Shown: in pieces, positions 54,671-63,243 of the stretch
Layout: the number at the start of each line of letters is the position of its first letter
Numbering within the stretch: position 1 is the stretch's first letter
NCBI GenBank assembly: GCA_014730275.1
Contig: WJIL01000061.1
Location: 1 to 64,000 of the forward strand
Direction of reading: 5' to 3'
DNA: 64,000 nt
DNA from: Candidatus Lokiarchaeota archaeon
GTDB taxonomy: Archaea; Asgardarchaeota; Thorarchaeia; Thorarchaeales; Thorarchaeaceae
Made by a program: the position numbers and the translations under genes
The notes under the pieces: generated by a model
Told to the model about the DNA's origin: nothing
What the model saw: only the letters and a program-made list of their open reading frames with translations
The model's database searches: none

Positions 54671-56494
54671 ATGAAGAGGGACATGGTGGCGATTTGTCTC
54701 GTTTCTGTACTTCTGCTAGCAACCATACCTCTGGGTATGCCTTCAACAGTCAATGCAACAAATGTAACTAGGAATGCCTTATTCCTAGACAAGATCGTAC
54801 TGGATTCGATATATGGAGAGGAGGCCATTCAGGCGCTTCTAGATGATGAAATCCAAGCTATCGATGATACTATACAGTGGCAGTATTTGGATGAACTATC
54901 CGAAGCCGAAAGCATCCGCATAGCTGAAATACCTCGGAACGGATATGGATACTTGTGCATCAACTGCCAGAAATATCCACTCAATCTTACTGCCTTTAGA
55001 AGGGCATTTTCTTTTGCGATAGATAAAGAAAGAATGTGCGATGAAACATGGGAAGGACATGCCTATCCACAGGACAGTGTGGTTCCAAGAAAGAGTCCAT
55101 GGTCAATTGAAGAAGATTTGCCGTATCACTACTATGAATCAGAGATTTCCCGTGCCAATCAAATACTGGATCATGCAGGCTTCGATGACATCGATGGCGA
55201 TTCATTCAGAGAGGCACCAAATGGAGAAGTCTTCAATGTGACCATAGAAACACCCGATTCAGCCTCATTTGCCATGGAAATCGGTGAGATTGCAGAACAA
55301 GCATTGCGTACAATCGGAATCAACGCAATATTCGTGCCTACTGAGTTTTATGATTATTTGAACAGGCTCTATTTTCATGGAGATTATGATATGGTTTTCA
55401 CTGGACGGACCTTTTCCGATTTCGACTTAGATTGGCTCGCCTACGAGTACTGGTCGGAATACGCGGACAAACCTTACTACAACTTTCCAAACTTTCAGAA
55501 TGACACCTATGATTCCTGGAGAGATCAGCTACTTCATGCAACAGAATATGACAAAGTGTACGAAGCTGCCAGAGAAATGCAAAAGATACTATTCTATCAG
55601 TGTCCTATTGTTCCCTGCTATTCGAATTTCGAAATCTCAGCTTACCGAAATGATAGATTTGAGGGTTTTGTGAACGATGTCAGTGAGGGGCCTATAAGCT
55701 TCTGGACAAGCCTACAAGTACATCTAAGAGAAGACCAAGGTGGGCCATTCGGTGGCACACTCCACCGAAGCTTTCCATTAGCTATTGGATCTTTCAACAT
55801 ATTTAAACAATGCTGCTATGGTGTAGAGCAGTTCTATACTCTATTCTACGATAGTTTGATGCGACGAGGACCTGATGGAAAGACCGTTCCTTGGCTTGCT
55901 GAATCGTATATAGTCGAAACACATGATGATAATGACTATATTTCACCGGAACACGTTCGATTTACCTTTGATTTGATTCAAAATGCAACATGGACTGATG
56001 GAAAACCAATTACAGCAGAGGATGTAGCATTCTCATTCAACTACTACGGCAATACGGTAGGCAATCCATTTCGACGGGGTTTAGAAGGCATGATCGCATC
56101 TTATGTAGAAGGCAACGACAAATTTGTAATCGAGTTCAATACGACTTCTTACTGGCACCTGCATACTATCGGATACAAGCCTATCATCCCAAAGCATGTA
56201 TTCAAGAATATCACTGGCACGGACTATCAACACTACTACTCAGTTCCTCCAGAAGAGGAAATGGTAACATCCGGACCATACAACGTATCAGCTCTGGAGA
56301 ATCGATATGTGGAGTTCAGTCGCAACCCAAATTACTTCTATCGATACACACCAAGCAATGCAAACGAAACGACATCAGAGAACCCCATTGCTTCATTCTT
56401 TAGCCCCTTGATGACAGGCGTGTCTGTAGCCTGCACAGTCATATTCGTAGGCACGGGTGTTCTCGAGATAAAAGAGGCTCGAGACAGGAACTAG
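54671..56494 (+). CDS. Circularly permuted family-5 solute-binding protein, copy 3
   Basis: This 607-residue protein is closest to copy 1 (same length, opening MKRDMVAICLVSVLLL). The reversed halves are intact: EAIQALLDDEIQAID, LTAFRRAFSFAIDKER, then GGPFGGTLHRSFPLAIGSFN, FYDSLMRRGPDG, WTDGKPITAEDVAFSF and NPNYFYRY. The last part (VSVACTVIFVGTGVLEIKE) is the membrane anchor. It ends before the convergent radical-SAM gene. Confidence 0.85.
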   Translation: MKRDMVAICLVSVLLLATIPLGMPSTVNATNVTRNALFLDKIVLDSIYGEEAIQALLDDEIQAIDDTIQWQYLDELSEAESIRIAEIPRNGYGYLCINCQKYPLNLTAFRRAFSFAIDKERMCDETWEGHAYPQDSVVPRKSPWSIEEDLPYHYYESEISRANQILDHAGFDDIDGDSFREAPNGEVFNVTIETPDSASFAMEIGEIAEQALRTIGINAIFVPTEFYDYLNRLYFHGDYDMVFTGRTFSDFDLDWLAYEYWSEYADKPYYNFPNFQNDTYDSWRDQLLHATEYDKVYEAAREMQKILFYQCPIVPCYSNFEISAYRNDRFEGFVNDVSEGPISFWTSLQVHLREDQGGPFGGTLHRSFPLAIGSFNIFKQCCYGVEQFYTLFYDSLMRRGPDGKTVPWLAESYIVETHDDNDYISPEHVRFTFDLIQNATWTDGKPITAEDVAFSFNYYGNTVGNPFRRGLEGMIASYVEGNDKFVIEFNTTSYWHLHTIGYKPIIPKHVFKNITGTDYQHYYSVPPEEEMVTSGPYNVSALENRYVEFSRNPNYFYRYTPSNANETTSENPIASFFSPLMTGVSVACTVIFVGTGVLEIKEARDRN

Positions 56495-56562
56495 CTACAC
56501 AGCCAAATCAGTCATTGAAGTAGCTTGACTGAAGCTACTCCGAGAATTTCCCGTCACTTACC

Positions 56563-58131
56563 TCATGATTCTAAGTAGCTACTTTCTACTTCTTCGCGAT
56601 GAATCGTGTTGTAGGTACAGAAGGGGATTATTCGTCCATCAGGTGTCGAGTAGTTGATGCTGCAGTGTTGAACACGCTCCAAATCCAAATTGAAAGGATC
56701 TTGAAAATGCATCATCCCAATCATGATGACGCGATGCATGAAAGCTGCGAGCGAATCGTAATCACCCTTGTTGAGAAACGCCTCAATGATTGGGCGCATG
56801 AAGGTCTTCTTCTTGATGTGCCTCAAGAAGCCCATGAGTTTGAATTTCGATCTGATACCGGCCAAGCGTTTTCTATCGACATAGAGATTGCAAACATCCT
56901 CCAGAACCTCTAGCAATTTCTCGATATCGAGGATTTCCGTTATTGGATAGTAATTGCCGTTCTTGTCAAAGAGCAGAAAAGTGGCCATGCCGCATGCGAA
57001 GTGCGAGTGCAGTTCAACCGTCGGTTCGCCTTTCATCAGCCCAAGAGCCCTTCCAACGTTCATCATCGCAGGAACCGGGTACCAGTCCTCTGTCGTAATC
57101 CGGTTATCCGTCTGTTCTTCTATCCTCTTGATAGCATCTGGTATTGTGATTCGCATCTCTTTCCGCTTCTCATAGTCGATTCTTCCTGTTATACTGACAG
57201 GCTGGAAGTTAATACAGCGAACAATATCGCGGTTATCTATGGCGTAGTTAACTATGTCACCGATTTCTTGGTCATTAACGCCTTTGACGATGGTTGGCAC
57301 AAGTACCACTCCGTCAAGACCGATTTCTCGGCAATTATCAAGCACCTTGTCTTTTACATTTCGAATGTCCCTACCGCGAGCAAGTTCGTATGGCTTAGCT
57401 GTCACACCATCAAATTGGAGATAGATCGTATTGAGACCTGCATCCATAAGCGATTGAAGATATGAAGAATCTCCAGCCATCTTCAAACCATTAGTTGCAA
57501 TCATGATGTGATTATATCCAAGTTGCTTAGCCCATTGGACGTATTTCAAAAGATGGGGGCTGACTGTTGGTTCACCTCCTGCAAATTGAATACCAGGGCA
57601 GGGAACTGGAAGATTACGTCTCAAATTACGAAGCATCTCAAGGATTTCAGACGGCTTCGGCTCAACCACTCTTCCGGACTCCGCAGCATTGGCAAAGCAG
57701 ATTGGACATCTCATGTTGCACCGATTTGTTACGTCAATAAGACCGAGTGCTGTGTGAGCACAATGATTTGGACACTGGCCGCAGTCCAACGGACATCCCT
57801 CTACAGTCTCTGTTCGCGGGTTATCAAGGCCAACTGTCTTGTACCAGTACTGCATAGACCGCCTAAACATGTCTGCATCGGACCAATAGATATCTTGGAA
57901 TGAACCGTGAATATCACATTCCTTTTTCATGAGAATTTTCGAATCCTCTTCGTACACGGTCGCGTCAATGACATTAACTCGATGATCATCAAGCCAGCAT
58001 GCAGGACATATAGACTTGGTTGAATATGGTAGAGTTCTTGCTTCGTATTTTTCGGGTCTGTATCGCTCAATTGTTGGTATATTGTGATGAAGCTCCCCAG
58101 CAGGTATGCGTCCAATTTCTTCATTGCCCAA
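56563..58131 (-). CDS. Radical-SAM protein resembling tetraether lipid synthase (Tes)
   Basis: This 522-residue radical-SAM enzyme carries its [4Fe-4S] motif CNMRCPICF at residues 138-146. Additional cysteines lie upstream (ICPACW at 41-46, KECDIHG, and GCPLDCGQCPNHC at 112-124) and near the C-terminus (ACGMATFLLF, FCTYN). This arrangement matches the COG1964/Tes family, whose member MJ0619 joins archaeal lipid tails to make tetraethers. The start is TTG at 58131. It lies on the opposite strand inside the binding-protein array. A related peptide- or lipid-modifying activity cannot be excluded. Confidence 0.72.
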   Translation of the reverse strand: MGNEEIGRIPAGELHHNIPTIERYRPEKYEARTLPYSTKSICPACWLDDHRVNVIDATVYEEDSKILMKKECDIHGSFQDIYWSDADMFRRSMQYWYKTVGLDNPRTETVEGCPLDCGQCPNHCAHTALGLIDVTNRCNMRCPICFANAAESGRVVEPKPSEILEMLRNLRRNLPVPCPGIQFAGGEPTVSPHLLKYVQWAKQLGYNHIMIATNGLKMAGDSSYLQSLMDAGLNTIYLQFDGVTAKPYELARGRDIRNVKDKVLDNCREIGLDGVVLVPTIVKGVNDQEIGDIVNYAIDNRDIVRCINFQPVSITGRIDYEKRKEMRITIPDAIKRIEEQTDNRITTEDWYPVPAMMNVGRALGLMKGEPTVELHSHFACGMATFLLFDKNGNYYPITEILDIEKLLEVLEDVCNLYVDRKRLAGIRSKFKLMGFLRHIKKKTFMRPIIEAFLNKGDYDSLAAFMHRVIMIGMMHFQDPFNLDLERVQHCSINYSTPDGRIIPFCTYNTIHREEVESSYLES

Positions 58132-58471
58132 GCATCTTCACATCCAGTATACGGAATGGAAAGTTGCAATTTAGACTGGAATGATTCAACTTAAAGCTTT
58201 CAGAATGCTAAGCATGACGCATTTTTGAATTTCAGAAGGACATACGCATAAACTTTGAACATGCATACTGGATAGATTTTCCCGTCACGGAACTCGACAA
58301 TTGGAAAGTGTTTCGGCCAGGTGCAGTAGATGACTCACTCGGGAAGTGTAGCGGACACCATCCTCGAAAACATGTTGTGGTTTATGAACTCGGTACAAGA
58401 TCGAGGAATAGCTGATGGTAGATTTATTAAACTCAAGAGACAATTTGGAGAAGTACTAAGGTGGGTGCACC
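58132..58471. other. Gene-free stretch between radical-SAM gene and copy 4
   Basis: This 340-base divergent region carries the promoters of the radical-SAM gene and of binding-protein copy 4. A TTTATTAAA element at about 58423-58431 lies 40-48 bases before the copy-4 ATG and is a likely TATA box. I saw no open frame of note and no RNA gene. Confidence 0.5.
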
Positions 58472-60574
58472 ATGGCCGATGTTAGCAGACCTGTGTTTGT
58501 TGGCATATTCTTGGTTTTGGGGCTTATTTTTCCTTCATACAGTCAAGTAGCAGGTTTGAGCACTATTCCACCACGAAATGCTTCTAATACCAATAGAGAT
58601 AGATTTGGCCCCTACGTTGATAGTGTTAGGTACGAAGTTATTTCGCAGGAGGATCAGGCTGTTCGGGCTCTGCAGGATGGCGATATCGACCTGATTGGAG
58701 ATCAAGTGGATCCCTCATTCGTAGCGGAATTGCAGGATGCAGATAACATTGAGATAGCTGAGACTCTGAGAAACGGCAATGGGTATCTCACTATTAACTG
58801 TCGGAAATACCCTTTCAATATCACCGCATTCAGGAGAGCACTAGCTTACGCTTTAGATAAGCAAGCCATTTCAGATAACCTCTGGGAGGGGTTTGCATAT
58901 CCACTCGATAGCTGTGTGCCCCGGAATAATCCCTTTTCTGCTGAAGAACACCTCGCGTATCATTATTACGAAAGAAATTACGAGACTGGGAACCAGCTTC
59001 TTGACACAGCAGGCTTCTACGATTCTGATAATGACAGCATCAGAGAAGCGCCAAATGGTGAGGATTTCGACGTATTGATAGAAGTTGCTTGCTCTTCAGA
59101 TATAGCAATAGAAACCGGTGAGATGGTTGCTAATGCCCTTCGGAATCTCTCAATAGATGCGGTCAGCGGATATGGGTGGAATATACTGAATAGGCTATAT
59201 TATCACGGTGATTACGATATAATATTCATTGAACAGTCTTTCACCGACTTTGATGTCGATTGGCTTGGCTACGAATACTGGTCAGAGTATTCCGACCAAC
59301 CATTCTACAATTATCCAAACTTCGAGAATTTGACCTATGATTCTTGGCGGAATCAGTTGCTTCATTCAACAGACCATGAAGAAGTCTATGAAGCAGCAAT
59401 AGAAATGCAGAAGGTCTTAGCTTATCAATGTCCAATTATCGTCTGTTACCAAAATATCGAGTTCTCAGCTCATAGAACAGACCGCTTTGAAGGATTCAAG
59501 AATGATATTGTAGAGGGCGTTCCAAGATATTGGACCAACTACAAAGTTCACCTGAAGGACTCAGAAGGTGGCCCATTCGGAGGAACCCTTACCCGTAGCA
59601 TTCCCCTCGATGTTGATACATTCAATTTCATGGTCAGCTCCTCTGCTTATACCTATGATGTTCTTGATATGATGCACGACAGTCTGATCAAACCTCATTG
59701 GAATGGCCAAGATATCAAATGGCTGGCTGATGACTATCAAATAGAAACTCACGATGATAACCCAAGCGTTACGGAAGGTCATACTCGAATCACATTTGAC
59801 CTGCTTTCCAATATCACTTGGAGTGACGGAGAAAGCCTGACAGCCGAAGACGTGGCCTTTACCATGTTTTTTTACCAAGAATCCCCGGGTAATCCTCTTG
59901 GAAGGGATCTTCGAAATATGACTGGTGCTTTTGCACTATCAAGAAACAGAGTAGCCATCGAATTCAACACTGAATCCTACTGGCACTTACATTCCGTGGG
60001 CTACAAACCAATAATTCCCCAACATGTATTCTCAACTATGGATTCTGACAAATGGATGGATTGGAATCCGAATCCACCCAATGAAGCTATGGTTACTTCA
60101 GGCCCATTCAATATCACTGAATACGAACCTAATGAATACTGCACAATGACCTACAATCCTAATTACTTCTTCAATGCGCGTTGTTTCGGACCGTCAATTA
60201 CTCATCCCGAGGATGTCCATTGTGATGTGTTTCATTCACCAGTATCAATCACATGGCATCTAGCCGACATTGATCCCAAGGAGTATCGCTTTATTGTTGA
60301 TAATACAGTGCAGCGAATAGAGTCATGGGAATCCCAGAATCAAACAGTCACATTTTCAATTGAGGTACTTCTGCCGGGCATCCACAATGTAACCATAATA
60401 GCTGTTGATTCCATGGGTAATCAATGCAGTGATATTGTCTTCATCTATGTAGAAGGGCCCGTAGCTACACTCCTAATCATCGCTGGCGTCGGAATCCTTG
60501 GTATTTGCATAGTCATAGTGCTTCGAGTTGCATATCAAGAAATTCGAGAAATCTCTAATTCCGAAGTCACTTGA
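58472..60574 (+). CDS. Circularly permuted solute-binding protein with Ig-like domain, copy 4
   Basis: This is a 700-residue protein. The signal peptide is FVGIFLVLGLIFPSYSQVAG. The permuted core includes AVRALQDGDIDLIGDQVDPS, AFRRALAYALDKQAI, then GGPFGGTLTRSIPLDVDTFN, MMHDSLIK, WSDGESLTAEDVAFTM and NPNYFFNAR. After the core, about 85 residues form an Ig-like beta domain (ITWHLADIDPKEYRFIVDN to DSMGNQCSDIVFIYVEG). It is followed by a membrane helix (ATLLIIAGVGILGICIVIVL) and a cytoplasmic tail. The Ig-like domain separates binding core and membrane, as in other archaeal surface proteins. Confidence 0.85.
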   Translation: MADVSRPVFVGIFLVLGLIFPSYSQVAGLSTIPPRNASNTNRDRFGPYVDSVRYEVISQEDQAVRALQDGDIDLIGDQVDPSFVAELQDADNIEIAETLRNGNGYLTINCRKYPFNITAFRRALAYALDKQAISDNLWEGFAYPLDSCVPRNNPFSAEEHLAYHYYERNYETGNQLLDTAGFYDSDNDSIREAPNGEDFDVLIEVACSSDIAIETGEMVANALRNLSIDAVSGYGWNILNRLYYHGDYDIIFIEQSFTDFDVDWLGYEYWSEYSDQPFYNYPNFENLTYDSWRNQLLHSTDHEEVYEAAIEMQKVLAYQCPIIVCYQNIEFSAHRTDRFEGFKNDIVEGVPRYWTNYKVHLKDSEGGPFGGTLTRSIPLDVDTFNFMVSSSAYTYDVLDMMHDSLIKPHWNGQDIKWLADDYQIETHDDNPSVTEGHTRITFDLLSNITWSDGESLTAEDVAFTMFFYQESPGNPLGRDLRNMTGAFALSRNRVAIEFNTESYWHLHSVGYKPIIPQHVFSTMDSDKWMDWNPNPPNEAMVTSGPFNITEYEPNEYCTMTYNPNYFFNARCFGPSITHPEDVHCDVFHSPVSITWHLADIDPKEYRFIVDNTVQRIESWESQNQTVTFSIEVLLPGIHNVTIIAVDSMGNQCSDIVFIYVEGPVATLLIIAGVGILGICIVIVLRVAYQEIREISNSEVT

Positions 60575-60763
60575 TGGATACTGAAATACACTGTAATTTG
60601 CAAAGGGTATGCAAGTATCTTGTTTTCGAAGACTTGGCTCAGTCAAACATAACAAGGCATCTACTGCGGAGTTGAAAGCGAATTCGGAATGTGATGCTGT
60701 TTTTCTAGCCAAACTTTTGATAATCTGGTTTTTCGTTATCTAAGGGTAATCAGGAAGGATATC

Positions 60764-61027
60764 ATGACTTTTCGAAGAGCTTTAGCTCGTGCAATTAGTA
60801 AATGGGAGATTGTTAACCAAGTCTTTGATGAGTTAGCTAACCCGCTAGATAGCTGTGTACCTAAAAATAATCCAGTTTCAGTCGAAAGTGAGTTATGGTA
60901 CCATTACTATAACGCAAATATCGCACAATCAAATGAGATGCTGGATACAGCTGGTTTCTTAAATGTTGATGGTGATAATCTCAGCATCATTTTGAAGTGT
61001 AATCAAGGACACAAAAAGATTGTATAA
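60764..61027 (+). pseudogene. Decayed remnant of a permuted binding-protein gene
   Basis: This 87-codon frame matches only the FRRAL region of the array proteins (TFRRALARAISKWEIVNQVF, NPLDSCVPKNNPVSVE, YHYYNANIAQSNEMLDTAGF), then loses similarity and stops. Weak similarity continues upstream of the ATG to about 60740 (RVIRKDIMTF against INCRKYPFNITAF). Signal peptide, second half and anchor are missing. It is best read as the relic of one array copy. Confidence 0.75.
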
Positions 61028-61062
61028 TATGAGGGATATTTTATTCCGGGAGGTCGGCCACA

Positions 61063-63207
61063 ATCAACAAAGGAATACTTCTTCTAGTTGGGGCGATAAT
61101 TTCTCTCTCTCCATTCTTGATATCTCTCAGTCTGGACGACCGGACCACGATTTCTCCAACCGAACTGGCATTTCCAAATAATCAGGAAAAGAGTGGTCCA
61201 TTTGTTGAAGAAATTGTCTATGATTTCACCCACAGTGACACTGAAAGCATAGTCGCTTTGCAAGATGGCGAAATCGACATGATAGGAGATATGATAGATC
61301 CAACATTTGTGGCCGAACTAACAGATGCAGAAGACATAGAGCTGAGGATTAGTCCGGGAAATGGTTACGGGTATATAGTCATCAACTGCCGGAAATACCC
61401 CTTGAATATAACTGCCTTTAGAAGAGCGTTAGCTTACGCTCTAGACAAGCACGCTATTTGTGCGGAAGTGTGGGATGGGCTCGCTCAACCTCTGGATTGT
61501 TGTATTCCGGAGATTAATCCTTTCTCTGCCGAAGATGAATTATCATACCATTACTACCAAGGAAAGGTCGAGCTTGGTAACCAGATACTGGATGAAGCCG
61601 GTTTTCATGATATTGACAATGACACCTTTAGAGAAGCACCGAATACAGAGGATTTCGAAGTACTTGTTGAAGCTTCTGATTCATCATCAATTTCTGCTGA
61701 TACAGTTACTTTAGTTGCATCTGCTCTTCAGGACTTAGCAGTGAATGCAACATCCTCATCAACATGGTATAACTTGCCTTCCCCGTACTGGAAAGACGAT
61801 TATGACATTGTATTTCTAAACGAAATGTTCGATGATTTTGATGTTGACTGGCTTGCCCATGAGTACTGGTCAGAATACGCTGATGAACCGTACTGGAATT
61901 CCCCGGGCTTCAAGAATGCCACATATGATTCTTGGCGAAACCAACTGCTTCACTCGCCAAGTCACCGAGAAGTTCTTGAAGCGGCCATCGAAATGCAGAA
62001 GATTCTGGCCTATCAGTCTCCGATTATCGTTTGCTATCAAGCCCTCCAAGTCTCAGCTCATAGGACGGACCGCTTTGAAGGCTTCAAGAAGGACCCCATA
62101 GAGGGCGTTCATGGATTTTGGACAAATTATAAGATTCGTCTAAGGAAAAACCAAGGCGGACCATTTGGAGGAGCATTTACCTGGAGTAATTCGCTGGATC
62201 CTGATACATTCAATTTCATGGTCACTTCTTCCTCGTATACAATGGATATCCTCGATATGCTATATGATAGTCTGATTACGCGTGACTGGGAAGGCGAAGA
62301 CATAGGATGGTTAGCAGAAGAATACCGTATCGAGATGCATGGCGATAATCCAAGCGTTCCTGTTGGATATACACGAATCACATTCGACTTGATCTCCAAC
62401 GCTTCTTGGAGCGATGGAGAGAAACTGACAGCAGAAGATGTGGCATTCACATTGAACTACTACCAGCAATCGCCTGGAAACCCTCTAGCTATGGATCTTA
62501 AGAATATGACCGCCGCTTTTGCAAAGACGGAAAAAAGCGTGGTTGTGGAATTCAATACTGAATCCTACTGGCACCTACATTCCGTAGGCTACAAACCAAT
62601 AATTCCTCAACATATATTCTCAGAAATCGGTCTCAATGGTTGGAATACATGGGACCCCATGCCACCTGAAGAGGCTATGGTCACGTCAGGTCCGTTCAAT
62701 GTCTCGGATTATTCCCCGGGCGAGTATTGTACAATCGGTCAGAACCCGAACTACTTCTACAGTGCTCGAGACATGGGGCCATCAATTAGTCAGCCTGAGG
62801 ATGTCCATTGTGATGTGTTTCATTCACCAGTATCAATCACATGGCATCTAGCGGACATTGATCCCTATGAGTATCAAATCATGTTTGACGGGAGAGTAGT
62901 GAAATCAGAAGATTGGACATCCCCAAACTACTCACTGACCTTCCCGATTGGCAATCTAGCCCCGGGGTGTCATAATCTTACCATCGTCGCATCTGACTCA
63001 ATTGGAAATCTAAATAGTGATACAGTTTTCATCTTCGTTGAAGGACCCATAGCAACAATCTTGACTGTTACAAGCATCGGAATCATCGGGGTATGCATAG
63101 CCATCGTCATTAGATTCGCGTATCAAGAAATGCAGGAGAACACCTCCCTCAACCGAAAACAAGAGCTTAGAAATCGTACAATCTTGCTCCTCATGCATCA
63201 GTCTTAA
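61063..63207 (+). CDS. Circularly permuted solute-binding protein with Ig-like domain, copy 5
   Basis: This is a 714-residue protein if it starts at the ATC at 61063. That codon lies nine bases after GGGAGGT and opens a good signal peptide (NKGILLLVGAIISLSPFLIS). No ATG, GTG or TTG occurs in frame between the upstream stop and the TTG at 61117, which would cut into the signal peptide. The core is permuted as in the other copies (FRRALAYALDKHAI; WSDGEKLTAEDVAFTL; NPNYFYSAR). It has the Ig-like domain (ITWHLADIDPYEYQIMFDG onward) and an anchor (IGIIGVCIAIVIRFAYQEM). Function depends on a non-standard start or TTG initiation. Confidence 0.75.
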   Translation: MNKGILLLVGAIISLSPFLISLSLDDRTTISPTELAFPNNQEKSGPFVEEIVYDFTHSDTESIVALQDGEIDMIGDMIDPTFVAELTDAEDIELRISPGNGYGYIVINCRKYPLNITAFRRALAYALDKHAICAEVWDGLAQPLDCCIPEINPFSAEDELSYHYYQGKVELGNQILDEAGFHDIDNDTFREAPNTEDFEVLVEASDSSSISADTVTLVASALQDLAVNATSSSTWYNLPSPYWKDDYDIVFLNEMFDDFDVDWLAHEYWSEYADEPYWNSPGFKNATYDSWRNQLLHSPSHREVLEAAIEMQKILAYQSPIIVCYQALQVSAHRTDRFEGFKKDPIEGVHGFWTNYKIRLRKNQGGPFGGAFTWSNSLDPDTFNFMVTSSSYTMDILDMLYDSLITRDWEGEDIGWLAEEYRIEMHGDNPSVPVGYTRITFDLISNASWSDGEKLTAEDVAFTLNYYQQSPGNPLAMDLKNMTAAFAKTEKSVVVEFNTESYWHLHSVGYKPIIPQHIFSEIGLNGWNTWDPMPPEEAMVTSGPFNVSDYSPGEYCTIGQNPNYFYSARDMGPSISQPEDVHCDVFHSPVSITWHLADIDPYEYQIMFDGRVVKSEDWTSPNYSLTFPIGNLAPGCHNLTIVASDSIGNLNSDTVFIFVEGPIATILTVTSIGIIGVCIAIVIRFAYQEMQENTSLNRKQELRNRTILLLMHQS

Positions 63208-63243
63208 GAATACGAAATACCACCATAGACACGGGTTCTCAAC

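Noticed and set aside
50381-56494. Copies 1-3 interpreted as two fused half-domain proteins unrelated to DppA
   Set aside because: Both halves contain recognisable family-5 motifs in the correct internal order, so permutation explains them better than fusion of unrelated domains.
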